Assembly: GCA_014706295.1 (NCBI GenBank)
Contig: JACSVZ010000004.1
Coordinates: 5,200,965-5,264,964, forward strand
Direction of reading: 5' to 3'
Source of the DNA: Lycocorax pyrrhopterus obiensis
Taxonomy: Eukaryota > Chordata > Aves > Passeriformes > Paradisaeidae
DNA length: 64,000 nt
The position numbers and the translations under genes are program-made. Under the pieces are notes generated by a model. The model had not been told where the DNA came from, searched no databases, and saw nothing but the letters and a program-made list of their open reading frames with translations. Position 1 is the first letter of the stretch; each line of letters opens with the position of its first letter. Below are positions 34,701 to 46,700 of the stretch, piece after piece.

Positions 34701-37700
34701 AGCATACTGTGGTAGTGCAGTAACGTCACCACTCATGCTTTTAATAGCAGTGGATAATACCAAAACGCTGCTATTAAAAGATCCCTACTGCTTATCCAAC
34801 ATGAAGAGGAAGCATGTCTGGCTTTGTCAAACAGCTCTGCTTACTCAAACTGATACAAGCAAAACTGGGCAACTTATTTCTGGAAAGCCTCTTTTAACAT
34901 CGTGATATCAAATCTGTTTATTATTTTTGTCTAATACAAGTTCTAATGCATAATAATCAAAATCCAAAGCATTACACAGGATCCAGGCATCTTCTAAAAT
35001 TGCAGACTATTCCCTAATGCCCAAGGAGTTTGTTTATTTCCCAGGCGTACAACGCAGGGAAAACAGTGGGAAGAGTTTTTTGACTGCAGTGGTCTTTAAA
35101 TAAAATTTCCATTTCTTGTGCTGATGGAGTAAACTAGGACAGTACACGTACTAGGATAAAAAAAATGCCTTTTCCTGTCCCCCAAGGGGTTTAAATCCAA
35201 ACACTCAGACAGCTGACTTCTGTGAAGTTGCTTTTGCTGTCTGCCCCAACTGGCTCCAGGGGAAGTGTGGGCTATTTTCATTGCTCCCAGCTTCCACACA
35301 AGATGGAGGTGTTTATGTGAATGCTCCATTCGTCATGTCAACATTTTAAACAAGCACTTTATTATAGTTTATTGTAGTTGACTATATTCAATATTTTATA
35401 GAAGTACTTCCCTGTGAGGGAAGAGTGAGGACGCCTTGGCACAGGCTTCCCAGAGAAACTGTGGCTGCCCCGTCCTTGGAAGAGTTCCAGTCTGGGTGGG
35501 ACAGGGCTGGGAGCAACCTGGGACAGTGGAAGGTGTCCCTGCCCTGGCAGGGTGGATGGGCTTTAAGGTCCTTTCCAACCCAAACCATTCTGTCAATCCA
35601 TGATTCTATGATTATACCTTAGCAGTAATGAAAGTTTGACTGTAACTCAATTATCTTGAAAAATTTTGTTTAGATTTACAGAAAAAGGAAACCTGGAAGT
35701 GCTGCTTTTTACCATCCAAAGCAAAATGAGAGCCAACAATCAGAAAGTGTACATGCCGAGGGAGGGCAAACTCATCTCTGACATTAATAAGGTAAACTGA
35801 GCAGCTCCTCCCCTGTGACTCGGAATATTGCTGTTTTCTCTCAGAAAACTGGGCAGAAAAACATTTGTGATCTCCAGACTTGATGTGGGGGCTGTAAGGG
35901 ATGGGTGAGGTGGGGTGACCTTTTCCTATAGCTCGGACTCACTGCCCTGAGCCAGGCCCTGAGTGTCCTCAGCATCTGTAGGAGCTTCTGCTCCTGGGGC
36001 TGCCAGCTCTCATGGTCCTGGCTGTTGGAGAGAAGTGACAGAAGGCAGCAACAGTAGGTGCTGTGCCCTCCCCTTCACCTCCCAGTGCCCTGCCTGGGCA
36101 TAGTGGATCCCTCTGGGGTCCTGCAGCCTGTTCTCTGCTGCTGCAGCTGGCAGGGCAGAGCTGGGCACAGCAGAGCTGCCAGGCTCTCTCAAGGGTAACA
36201 AACAGCTTCAGCCTGGCAGCTTCCTCCTTTGTGTTTGATCATGCTTGGCATTCCCAGACCAGCTGTTGTGGATGTCTGTGGCCTCATCCCAGGGAGCAGC
36301 AAACTGCTCAGCTCTCCTGGTTGCAGGAGGAATGCCCAAAATAGTCATGTTTCATGCAGTTTCACATCTGTTCGGATTTAGATTTAGTTTGTGTTTAATT
36401 TAGGGTATTTTTTTTGTCTGTAAGATCTGAAGGGTGATTAGCTGACTTTCAACATGCTGCTAAGACTTCTGATTTTTGTAATGTCAGCGTCATACATGTG
36501 AATAACTTCCGGCTTGGGGGAAGAAAGGACTTGTAAGCACCATAAGTAACCAAATTCTGCAGTTGTTTTCTTTTCCGAAGTGTAATAAAGAACAACAATC
36601 GTATGTTGATTTTAGAGGTGAGAGGCCATGAATCTCTAATTCTCATTTCCTAAAGGAGGAAGAGAGAATCTGCTTGTTTGGGAGTAACACTCAGGAGATT
36701 TTATTTTTTTAAACAAACACTCTTACACATTCAAGTCAGGTGGTTTCCTTAGGCTTTGTTGGGAAGGGGTGTAAGAAAGGACCAGAGAAAATGCATGTGA
36801 GGTAAACAACTTGCTCACAAAACGACTGACTAAATTGAGACCAGATTTTAAGTCATGTGCTTATATTAGCAAACAAAGTGTAGGGCCAGCCAGTGCAAAC
36901 TGGATTTATTGGCTTATAAATAATTGAGCCAGTTTGGTGAAAGTTGCCTGTGGTGACTTCAGCCCTGATTTCATGCAAAGGAGATGGGATTTATCATAAT
37001 CTTGTAAGAATGTATGTTTAGAAGCCCTGTGTTTTTCCTCCACGTCTTCAGGCCTGGGAAAGACTGGAAAAAGCTGAACATGAAAGAGAACTGGCACTGC
37101 GAAATGAGCTCATCAGACAAGAGAAACTGGAACAACTTGCACGGAGATTCGATCGCAAGGCAGCTATGAGAGAAACTTGGCTGAGTGAAAATCAACGTCT
37201 CGTTTCTCAGGTGCTGCTCTCAGAAATTGTCTGGGTGACTAAAATGGTTCCCATGAGTAATTACAGGATGCAGTTCTTGCAGGGAGAACATTTTCTTCCC
37301 TGTGCCTCATATTTTACTGCATCTATGTATGTGTATATTTATTTATTGTATTTAGTTACTTTGTATGTGTATGTACTGTACATCCTCTCTTTTATACATT
37401 TGGGATTCCCTTCCTCAAACCTACCAGCCTGTGGTCAGGAGATTTGATGAGGAAATAACTACCCACAGTCAAGATTTTCTTTTTCTGAATATTTTGGTGA
37501 GTTCAGTGAAATTAGCCCAGGAATTAATTTTATTGTTTAATATTAGAGATGATAATATTAGATTAGCCCCAGCCTAATCCTGATGGCCACGTGATTCTTC
37601 CTCCAAAGGCAGTGAATAATATCTCTGATTTTATCAGTGGTTCTTTATTATCAGAGATATCTCTTATTTTATTAAAGAAGACTCCTGGGAGCATTTTGAG

Positions 37701-40700
37701 ATCCCAGATTTGCTAACAAGTGTGTTTTGCCGAGTCAGAACTGATGGCAGAGGTCGAGCAGTGGGACTTCTGTCCTCAGCAGCCGATCCTGAAGAAGTGC
37801 CTCTGTCTTTGCAGGACAATTTTGGCTTTGACCTCCCAGCAGTGGAGGCTGCCACGAAGAAGCACGAGGCCATCGAGACGGACATCGCGGCGTATGAGGA
37901 ACGGGTCCAGGCCGTGGTGGCGGTGGCCAAGGAGCTCGAGACTGAAAACTACCACGACATCAAACGCATCACTGCGAGGAAGGACAATGTTATCCGCCTG
38001 TGGGAGTATCTCCTGGAGCTGCTCCGGGCACGGAGACAGCGGCTGGAGATGAACCTTGGGCTGCAGAAGATTTTCCAGGAAATGCTGTACATTATGGACT
38101 GGATGGACGAGATGAAGGTGGGTGGAAGCCCTTTGAGAACACAGACCAAATATTCCTCAGAGGTGTACATGTCCTTTTCTGTCAAGTTTTAAGATTCATT
38201 TTGCCCCTCTGATTTAGTAGACAGACCCAGAAGATCCACGTTCAAGAGTAGTGAACAAATTCCTTATGACGATTTGTTAATAATAAAGATTAAAAACAAG
38301 CAAGGAAAAAGAACAAGTTCACTCCTATAAAAAGCTACTTTCCAGCTTCATGTCTGTCTCATAAGCCCCAGAGGTTTTGGTCACAGTGCTTGGGTAAAGA
38401 TGACAGATTTGGTGAAAGTCAATTAAATAATCTCTCTCCATCATGATTTACATGGGGAACAAGTCACCTCTTCACCTCTCTGCTTTAAAAAGATTGAATT
38501 TCTTCCTGTCTGTTCTCCTGGGATCTGGGAAGGGAAAGGACCACGACTTGTCCATCAGCCAGCAGAACTTGGAAGCTGTTGGAGGAAAGAAAGCTGTGTG
38601 TCACTCAGCAGGAGCTCACAGCACCTGGGCTGAGTGCTGCTCCTTGGCCCTGCTGAGCTAACTCAGCCTCTCAGCATCCTAGACTGACAACTCATTAAAG
38701 AGCAGTCAAGTTCTTCATGGTTGCCAGTGATTTCAAATTTCTATCAGCCATTTCTCTACATTTGGAATTGCTGTCCTTAGGGGCCTGGAGTTTCTCTGAC
38801 CATGTAACAGTGCCATGCCTGGAGTCCCAAAGAAGCAAACAGTTTATGGCCTTCAGCCTGTTTTACTTGTCTTTCTCATTTTGTTCAGGTGCTTCTGCTG
38901 TCCCAAGACTACGGCAAACATTTGTTGGGAGTTGAAGACCTGCTGCAGAAACATGCTCTGGTGGAAGCTGACATTGCTATTCAGGCTGAGAGAGTGAGAG
39001 GGGTCAATGCCTCTGCTCAGAAGTTTGCCACCGATGGAGAAGGTAACCAGCACCCAACATACTCCTTTTGTCGTAATCACCTGTGAGGCTATCTGTGAGA
39101 CTCATTAGTTCTGCAAGATAGGTTGGCTAAATTCCCCACCGGAATGAGAGAATCCAGCTCCATTTGTGTCTTCCGTACTCAGCGTGTCAATGATTCATTT
39201 GTCCAGGAACCTGCTCAGGAATTGAGTGTGGCATTGTGCCTTGCATGGGATGTCACCCTCCTCAGCAGCAGCTGCCATGGCTTTGTAGAGGTCACCACGG
39301 TTCCCCATGCTGTGTTCCTAATGCAAACAACACAGATTGTTGGACCCAGTCTGATGGTGTCCCAATTTATCCTAAAAGGAAGCAATTTGCTAGAACCCAG
39401 TGTCGTTAACCAGGGTAAATGATGTCCATTTTGTGCAGTTGTGTATAAATCTGAATTCAGTGAATTTTGTCTCACTGGAAACAGTCATGAATATCTTTCC
39501 TTTTGGGGTTTTTTTTGTCTTTTGGAAAGAATAGTGTTTTCTGATCTGTGTTATTGTGTGATGGAGCTTGAACACTTCCCACTCACTTTCACGAGACTAA
39601 CTATGGATTCTTTCATGTAAACCTTGTTGCTGGAACACACAGAATTCAGAGCTCCGTGTAGGCCCCAGATGTGGGGATGGGAGTGAGTGAGCCCAGGTGG
39701 TAACACACGTTCTCTGTCCGAGCAGGTTACAAGCCCTGTGACCCGCAGGTGATCAGGGACCGCGTGGCTCACATGGAGTTCTGCTACCAGGAGCTCTGCC
39801 AGCTCGCAGCCGAGCGCCGCGCACGCCTCGAGGAGTCCCGGCGCCTCTGGAAATTCTTCTGGGAAATGGCTGAAGAGGAGGGCTGGATCAGGGAGAAGGA
39901 ACAGATCCTGTCATCTGATGACTATGGGAAGGACCTAACCAGTGTCGTCCGACTCTTGAGTAAACACAAGGCGTTTGAGGACGAGATGAGTGGCCGCAGC
40001 GGCCACTTTCAGCAGGCGATAAAAGAAGGTGAAGACATGATCGCGGAAGAGCATTTTGGGTCTGAGAAGATCAGAGAAAGAATTAAGGATATCCGGGAGC
40101 AGTGGGCTAACCTGGAGCAGTTATCTGCCATTAGGAAGAAGCGGCTGGAGGAAGCCTCTCTCCTTCACCAGTTCCAGGCTGATGCTGATGATATTGATGC
40201 TTGGATGTTGGACATCCTCAAGATTGTCTCCAGCAATGATGTTGGCCATGATGAATATTCCACTCAGTCCTTGGTCAAGAAACACAAAGATGTGGCTGAG
40301 GAGATTGCGAGCTACCGGCCGACCATCGACTCTCTTCACGAGCAGGCCAAGGCCCTGCCACAGGAGCACGCGGGGTCCCCAGATGTGCAAGGCAGGTTGT
40401 CCGGAATCGAGGAGAGATACAAAGAGGTTGCTGAGCTGACCCGGCTGCGTAAACAGGCCCTGCAGGATACCCTCGCTCTCTATAAGATGTTCAGTGAGGC
40501 AGATGCTTGCGAGCTTTGGATCGACGAAAAGGAGAAGTGGCTGAATAATATGCAGATTCCAGAGAAGCTGGAGGACCTGGAAGTGATCCAGCACAGGTGA
40601 GAATGCCTTTACCAGGAAGTTTGGGGAATACTGGGTGGAAGTTTTTTACCCCAGCTACCTCTCTCAGCTTGCCTATGGCTCAGATTCTCTAATGCCTGGG

Positions 40701-43700
40701 GGATCTTGTGTTTGTTTGTTTTCCCCACTCCAGGTTTGAAAGCTTGGAGCCAGAAATGAACAACCAGGCATCCCGTGTGGCCGTGGTGAACCAGATTGCC
40801 AGGCAGCTGATGCACAGTGGCCACCCCGGTGAGAAGATCAAAGCCCAGCAAGATAAACTCAACACAAGGTAAGTGCAAGCCTCGTGCTCGGGAACATCAC
40901 ACCAGCTGGAACAAGTATGGTGGGGTCATTTGTGTTTCTTAGGTATGCTTTTTTAAGATATTCTGATGCTGTTACCTGGAGTATCTTCAAGGTAGGCCTT
41001 TAAAGCTTCAAAAGGAAGGAGTTGTGCCTTTCAAATATTTGATTATCAGAGGGAGTTTTGCTCTTGACTTAATCAGGCCCCGAGTGTGTCAGTAGCTTGA
41101 TCTGAGAGCTGGAAATTGACTGTAACAATTATTATGATAAAAAATAAATCAATATAGTTTTATGTAAACTCCCTCATTTTTTAGCTTCAGAACGAACCAA
41201 GGGAGTGTGAAAAGTTGATGTAACTGCCAATTTTTCACTTGAGGAAAAATTATACTCAGTGTGCTGGTACTTGTCACATTCTAATACACACCATATCTGG
41301 GTTAATGGTTGCTTTGCTAGAAATACTGATGGTGTGGGAAGGACTGAGAAAACCATGAGCAGCTGGGTTACAGCAGGGCTTGCCAAGCTGGTGGGAGCAG
41401 CTGCTCACTCAGCAATGCTGCCATATCCTTTTCCCACAAATCTCAATTTCTCTGCTCTCCTCTCCTCACACATTTCAGGTGGAGCCAGTTCAGAGAACTG
41501 GTAGATAGGAAGAAGGATGCTCTGCTCTCTGCTCTGAGTATCCAGAACTACCATCTTGAATGTAATGAAACCAAATCCTGGATCAGGGAAAAGACCAAAG
41601 TGATCGAATCCACACAAGACCTGGGTAACGACCTGGCTGGAGTGATGGCCCTGCAGAGGAAGCTGACGGGCATGGAACGGGACCTGGTGGCCATTGAAGC
41701 CAAGCTCAGTGACCTGCAAAAGGAGGCGGAGAAGCTAGAATCAGAGCATCCTGACCAGGCACAAGCCATCCTTTCACGGCTTGCAGAGATCAATGATGTG
41801 TGGGAAGAAATGAAGACCACCCTGAAGAACCGGGAAGAGTCCCTGGGAGAGGCCAGCAAGCTGCAGCAGTTCCTGAGAGATCTGGATGACTTCCAGTCCT
41901 GGCTCTCCAGAACGCAGACTGCAATCGCCTCCGAAGATATGCCCAACACCCTGACAGAGGCTGAGAAGCTGCTCACTCAGCACGAGAATATCAAGAATGA
42001 AATCAACAACTACGAGGAAGATTATCAGAAGATGAGGGACATGGGTGAGATGGTGACACAAGGGCAAACTGACGCTCAGTACATGTTCCTACGCCAGCGC
42101 CTCCAAGCTTTGGACACAGGATGGAATGAGCTTCACAAAATGTGGGAGAACAGGCAAAATCTCCTTTCCCAGTCTCATGCCTACCAGCTGTTTCTCAGAG
42201 ATACCAAGCAAGCAGAAGCTTTCCTTAATAACCAGGCAAGTGGTCAAAATATACCTGACTTCATTTCTACAGGTTGGCACTGTGTACTGCAAGCAATTAA
42301 CAGACAAAATCTATTGGCAGGAGAGCCACAAACAAATTGCCCTTTTCTAACTATATTTTACTTCCAACTGTTCATGGGAGATGTTTGTTGTTGGAGCAGC
42401 AGCATAGCCTGAGTGTAACAATTTTCTCTCTGATTTCTTTAATCCCAGGAATATGTTCTGGCGCACACGGAGATGCCAACTACCTTGGAAGGAGCAGAAG
42501 CTGCTATTAAAAAGCAGGAGGACTTCATGACCACCATGGATGCCAATGAAGAAAAGATCAATGCAGTTGTGGAGACAGGCAGGAGGCTCGTTAGTGATGG
42601 GAACATTAACTCTGATAAAATCCAGGAGAAAGTGGACTCTATTGATGACAGGTAAGGGCAGAACAATGGCACGATGTAGCTGTTCCTGCTTTAATTCTGT
42701 TCTCTGAGAGATGCCCTTTTACCAGGATTCAAAGGCAAAGTAAGAGCTTAGAAAATGTCTAAGTCTGTTCCAGACTGTTTTCTTTGTCTCGTGGAAAAAT
42801 AGGAACTGTCATGTTTCAAGAATGCACCAGGCTAATCTTAGTTAAATAATACCTCTCCCACTTTCTAGAGGCTTGGTAGGTAGTGAGTTCCCTACCCAGA
42901 ATTTGGCTGTTTGAGTGTTGTCATGTAGTTCTTGGAGTATGAACAGACTTGATGCTCTGGTGGGAGCTGTAGCAGTTGGCTGTGTCTGGTTCCACAAGTC
43001 TCGGTTTCTTCTGCTACCCCTGAGCTGGTGTAATTACAATAACGTATTCCTGTCCTTCCTCTGGAGAAGGAATGTGGCTTTTCAAGGGTGTAATTGGCAT
43101 TGCATTCACCCCACCCGCTCGCCTTTGATCGCCTCTTCCAGCTTGTCTGGCCCCTCTGAGATGAGATTAGGAAGCACTGGTACAAGTGTGTCTTTCATCC
43201 CAGAACAAGTCCTTTGCTTTCTCTCTCTGGCTGTGGCAGGGATGCTATAGAACATTAAAAGTTTCTTTTTCTTTGAAACCCAAATGTTCAGTTTTGATGG
43301 CTGTTGTTCTTTCTGCTTTTGGTTTGGATTACAGTGGAGTCTTTCAAGGCACTGTGAGTGTCAGAACACAGCAGTGAGCTGTGAAATGTCACTGATGACC
43401 CTCCCATCAGACTTGCATCCCCCCACAGCTGGTAAGCCCAGAGTTCTCCAGGTGCCTTCATCTCCAAGGAGAAACTGAACTGAAGTAGTTCAGAAAATGT
43501 TGTACCTTTCCTGTTTGGGCAGAGATGTCCCACTGTCTGTGCAACCATTTTAGCTGTGCCTCATGGCTTCAGGAAAGGCAGCTCTTCCTGTTCCCAGAGC
43601 TTGCTGAGGTCTGCTGAGCCCTCTGACAACTGAAACCCCAGGATACCCCACGTTTACATTCTCTCTCTCACCAGCTTGGCTCTAGATCCCAGAGAGGATC

Positions 43701-46700
43701 TGCAAAGGCCAGGAAGAGGAGATTATATGAAAGCAAGCAAGGGGACAGCTAGGACAGTGATTTTCCTTATGTACCCTCTCTGAGGGTCCTCTGCTCTAAG
43801 TTTTCCCATCTGCTTAGGAAAGCGGGAGAGCTTGATGCCAGCCTTCTGGTCAGGTGTCCTCTTTCTGCAGCTTTTGGAATATTAAAAGAAAGCATCCAAG
43901 GATGTCATAGCAAATGGCCAGCAGCATCTAGCACCCTGTCTGAGGTGGCTGGAGAGACAGCTTCAGCCTGTGTTGTGTGCTCTGCAGAGGCTCTGGTGAC
44001 TGTCACCCCAGTGCAGCTGCTCCTCTGTGCCCCGTTTTCCCTGCTGTCCTGCCTGGGGGATGTATGCTGGAATTCCTACTGGAACTGAGCATTTCCTCAA
44101 TTCCAAAGCTATTTATGCCGAGCGCTGCAAAAACCATCCGGTGCGCTGCTATCCAGGAAATCCGTGTGATTGCTCCCTGAGTCTGTGGGGCTGATAAGCC
44201 TGCAGAACAAAGCCTTGGGGCTGTGTGCACTGGGAGGGGTAGCAAAGGAAGCCTCTTTGCTTTCACAAAAAGTGGCTGTCCCAGCCGAGCTCCACCTGCA
44301 TGTCTAACAAAGGACCCAAACAAACAAGCACAAATATGTGCAGTGGCTCCATACTTCCCATAGGGAGCTCTTTGTAGTTTCTGGTATTGTTCAGAGTAGG
44401 TTTTGGAGTTGTGCTTTTGAGCTGTTCCCGAGGAGACCCCACTGCCCCTGGTGTAGCAGACAGGCTCTGCCCTGGAATGGTTCCCATCTCAGTAGGGATG
44501 GCACAAGGGGGAGGAAAGTTCAATAGGAAAGAAATACTTCAGCACAACCTTTTAGAGCAGCTCACAGGCAAGAATGAATGGGAATAAGGACAATGGAGTA
44601 AGGGTGAGGAAAGGAGAAGGTGGGTTAGCATCAAGCTATCACTAACTAGCTTTTCCAGCTGGGGAAGCAGCTGGTCTCCCTGTGCAGCTGTTTCTGCTTG
44701 GGTGACTTCTGCTGCTCTGGAGCATTTTCTCCTCCATTTTCTCTTGGAAAAGTGTTGGGGAACTGCTCCAGTCTGTGTACTTGCACATGGCCTCTGATTC
44801 TGCAAGGGAGATTTAGTCTAAAGACAGTGGCAGATCTGGCACAAGTTGTGATCTGAGCCTGTTTTACATCAACTTTTGTATTTGTGCAACTTTCTGCTCA
44901 ACAGAGAACAGAAGTAAGTTTTGTTCTTGCCTATTCAGAAGGGAGAGTGCCTTGTTTGCTGGAGCAATGAAAGAAGCTAAAACTGCCTTTCATATATCTC
45001 AGGATTCCTAGCAGGCAGCTGCATTCACACCACGTGTAAGATTTATTATTTCTGCACAGGCTTTGAAACCCACAGGCTTACAGTTAAACCACAAGTGGTT
45101 TTGTCAGTTTTCAGCACTGTCAGCATTTTCAGGGGCCTCTGGGAGTCAGCTTGGGGACACTGGGCAAATTCTGGATTAAATTGTGTCAGACATCTCCTTG
45201 TGCTGAACAGATCTTACACTTATGGTGGGAGTGACATGTGTGGTACAGAATCCAAAGTCATTCTAAATAACTGGAGTCTGCAGAGAAAACTATTCTTCTT
45301 CCACGAACTATTTTAGCAAATTAGTGAGAAGCAGTCATTGACAACCTTAAGTGTGAATTCCTTTAAAGGATTTAGGGATATTTGAACAAGGAGTTAATAA
45401 TATTTTGGTGCAGCCAGTCTGGAGCAGGAGGACAGACTAAATAACTTCTTAAAGTCCTTTATTCCCATAAAAAAACGTCAGTGATGAAAACACAGGAATT
45501 CCTATCTGTTCCAGCAGTGCCCATCCTCAAAATGCTTCTACCTTGTTGTGGTTCAGCCCTTTTCTTCAGAGAAAACTCATTGTCCAGTCTCACTCCAGAT
45601 CATCTTGAACAAAACCACCTTTTACAGTTACATAGCTCTAAGCACCAAGGATCATGTTTGATATGCTATGGCATCATCTGTTTGATATCCCCACATGGTT
45701 TCCTTCAAAGTCCTTCAAGTCAGTATTTCCAACACTCCATGGGAAATATCTTTACTAGTTTTTTAAAATTCAGGTTTTCTCAACAGAAGAACTTCTGTAC
45801 TTAGTCTTAAATCTATTCCAGTGCCGTGAAAGTTCTGCTTTTAACTGCATAACCCGTGTCCTCTCCAGAGTACGAGTCTGTAATGTAATCTAGCCTTAAA
45901 TCTCTGAAATCAGCCTGATAAAATCACCCAGGGAGTTCTTTGCTTCATTTTAACAACCTGAGTAATGTAGTGTGTTTGCCCAAGCGTATAAAAGCCAGCC
46001 AAGAAAGAGTGGAATCAAACCCGGGGATGCTTGCTTAATTAGAGAGGTTTTTCCTAAGGCACAGTTTGTCTTTTCCTTTGTGTTCCCTCTGTCAAAACTT
46101 CAGGCTCACCTGGGCTTGGACTCCAGACTCTTGCTTTGATGGTTCCATGTGTCTTCCTTGCCATCCAATCTATAAATCATTTTCTTGACTATACCTATAG
46201 AGATGTTGCTTGCCTGGTTGTTTGAAGGCAGCTGTTGAGGCCAAAGAGAAGCAAATTGTTGTCCTGTGGAAGGTTTTCTCCTATTCCTCTGCCTACAGAC
46301 TTTTTGCTTTTATAGAAATTGTATCTCCAAGTATTCCTTGTGTTTCTGAAGTCACTAAATTGGTGCCAGAGAGCTTGCTGTGGTAACTTACTGCAGATCA
46401 GGAAAAGTGGTGTCATAATCCAGTTGTCATCAAAATGTAATTTATGATCTTCCAGAGTATCATGAGTCTCTGGAGATCTCCACTAACATGGATTTATTTA
46501 GCTTTTGCCAGCATGTGCTGAGCTCATCTTATAAATTGCCACCCTTTTAAATAATTTCCAACTCTCAATCCATATTTATCTTATTACAAATGGCAGCAAT
46601 ATTTCACTTTAAACCCCTGTACAGTGCAATAGGAACAAGCCTAGCACAATGAGCAGTAAATAAAAATTGTCTTCTTTACTCTATCTCTTCCTTGTAAATT

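Larger units (their letters stand above)
34407..35673 (+). other. SPTBN1: Intron 8 (1.3 kb)
   Basis: It contains a perfect 13-bp hairpin (34738-34780) and a CR1 3' fragment (35401-35613). The CR1 ends only 60 bases before exon 9, so the branch point and pyrimidine tract must lie in the short remainder or within the CR1. The acceptor itself is AT-rich (TTTTGTTTAG). Confidence 0.9.
37211..41478 (+). other. SPTBN1: Introns 10-14 (604, 771, 683, 137 and 610 bases)
   Basis: Introns at 37211-37814, 38118-38888, 39043-39725, 40597-40733 and 40869-41478, all GT-AG. Nothing but ordinary intronic sequence is seen. Confidence 0.88.

Noticed and set aside
37710..37814. Frame open for 35 codons upstream of the exon 11 acceptor
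   Set aside because: The pyrimidine tract and CAG at 37814 define the acceptor, and the peptide upstream of it has no counterpart in spectrins.
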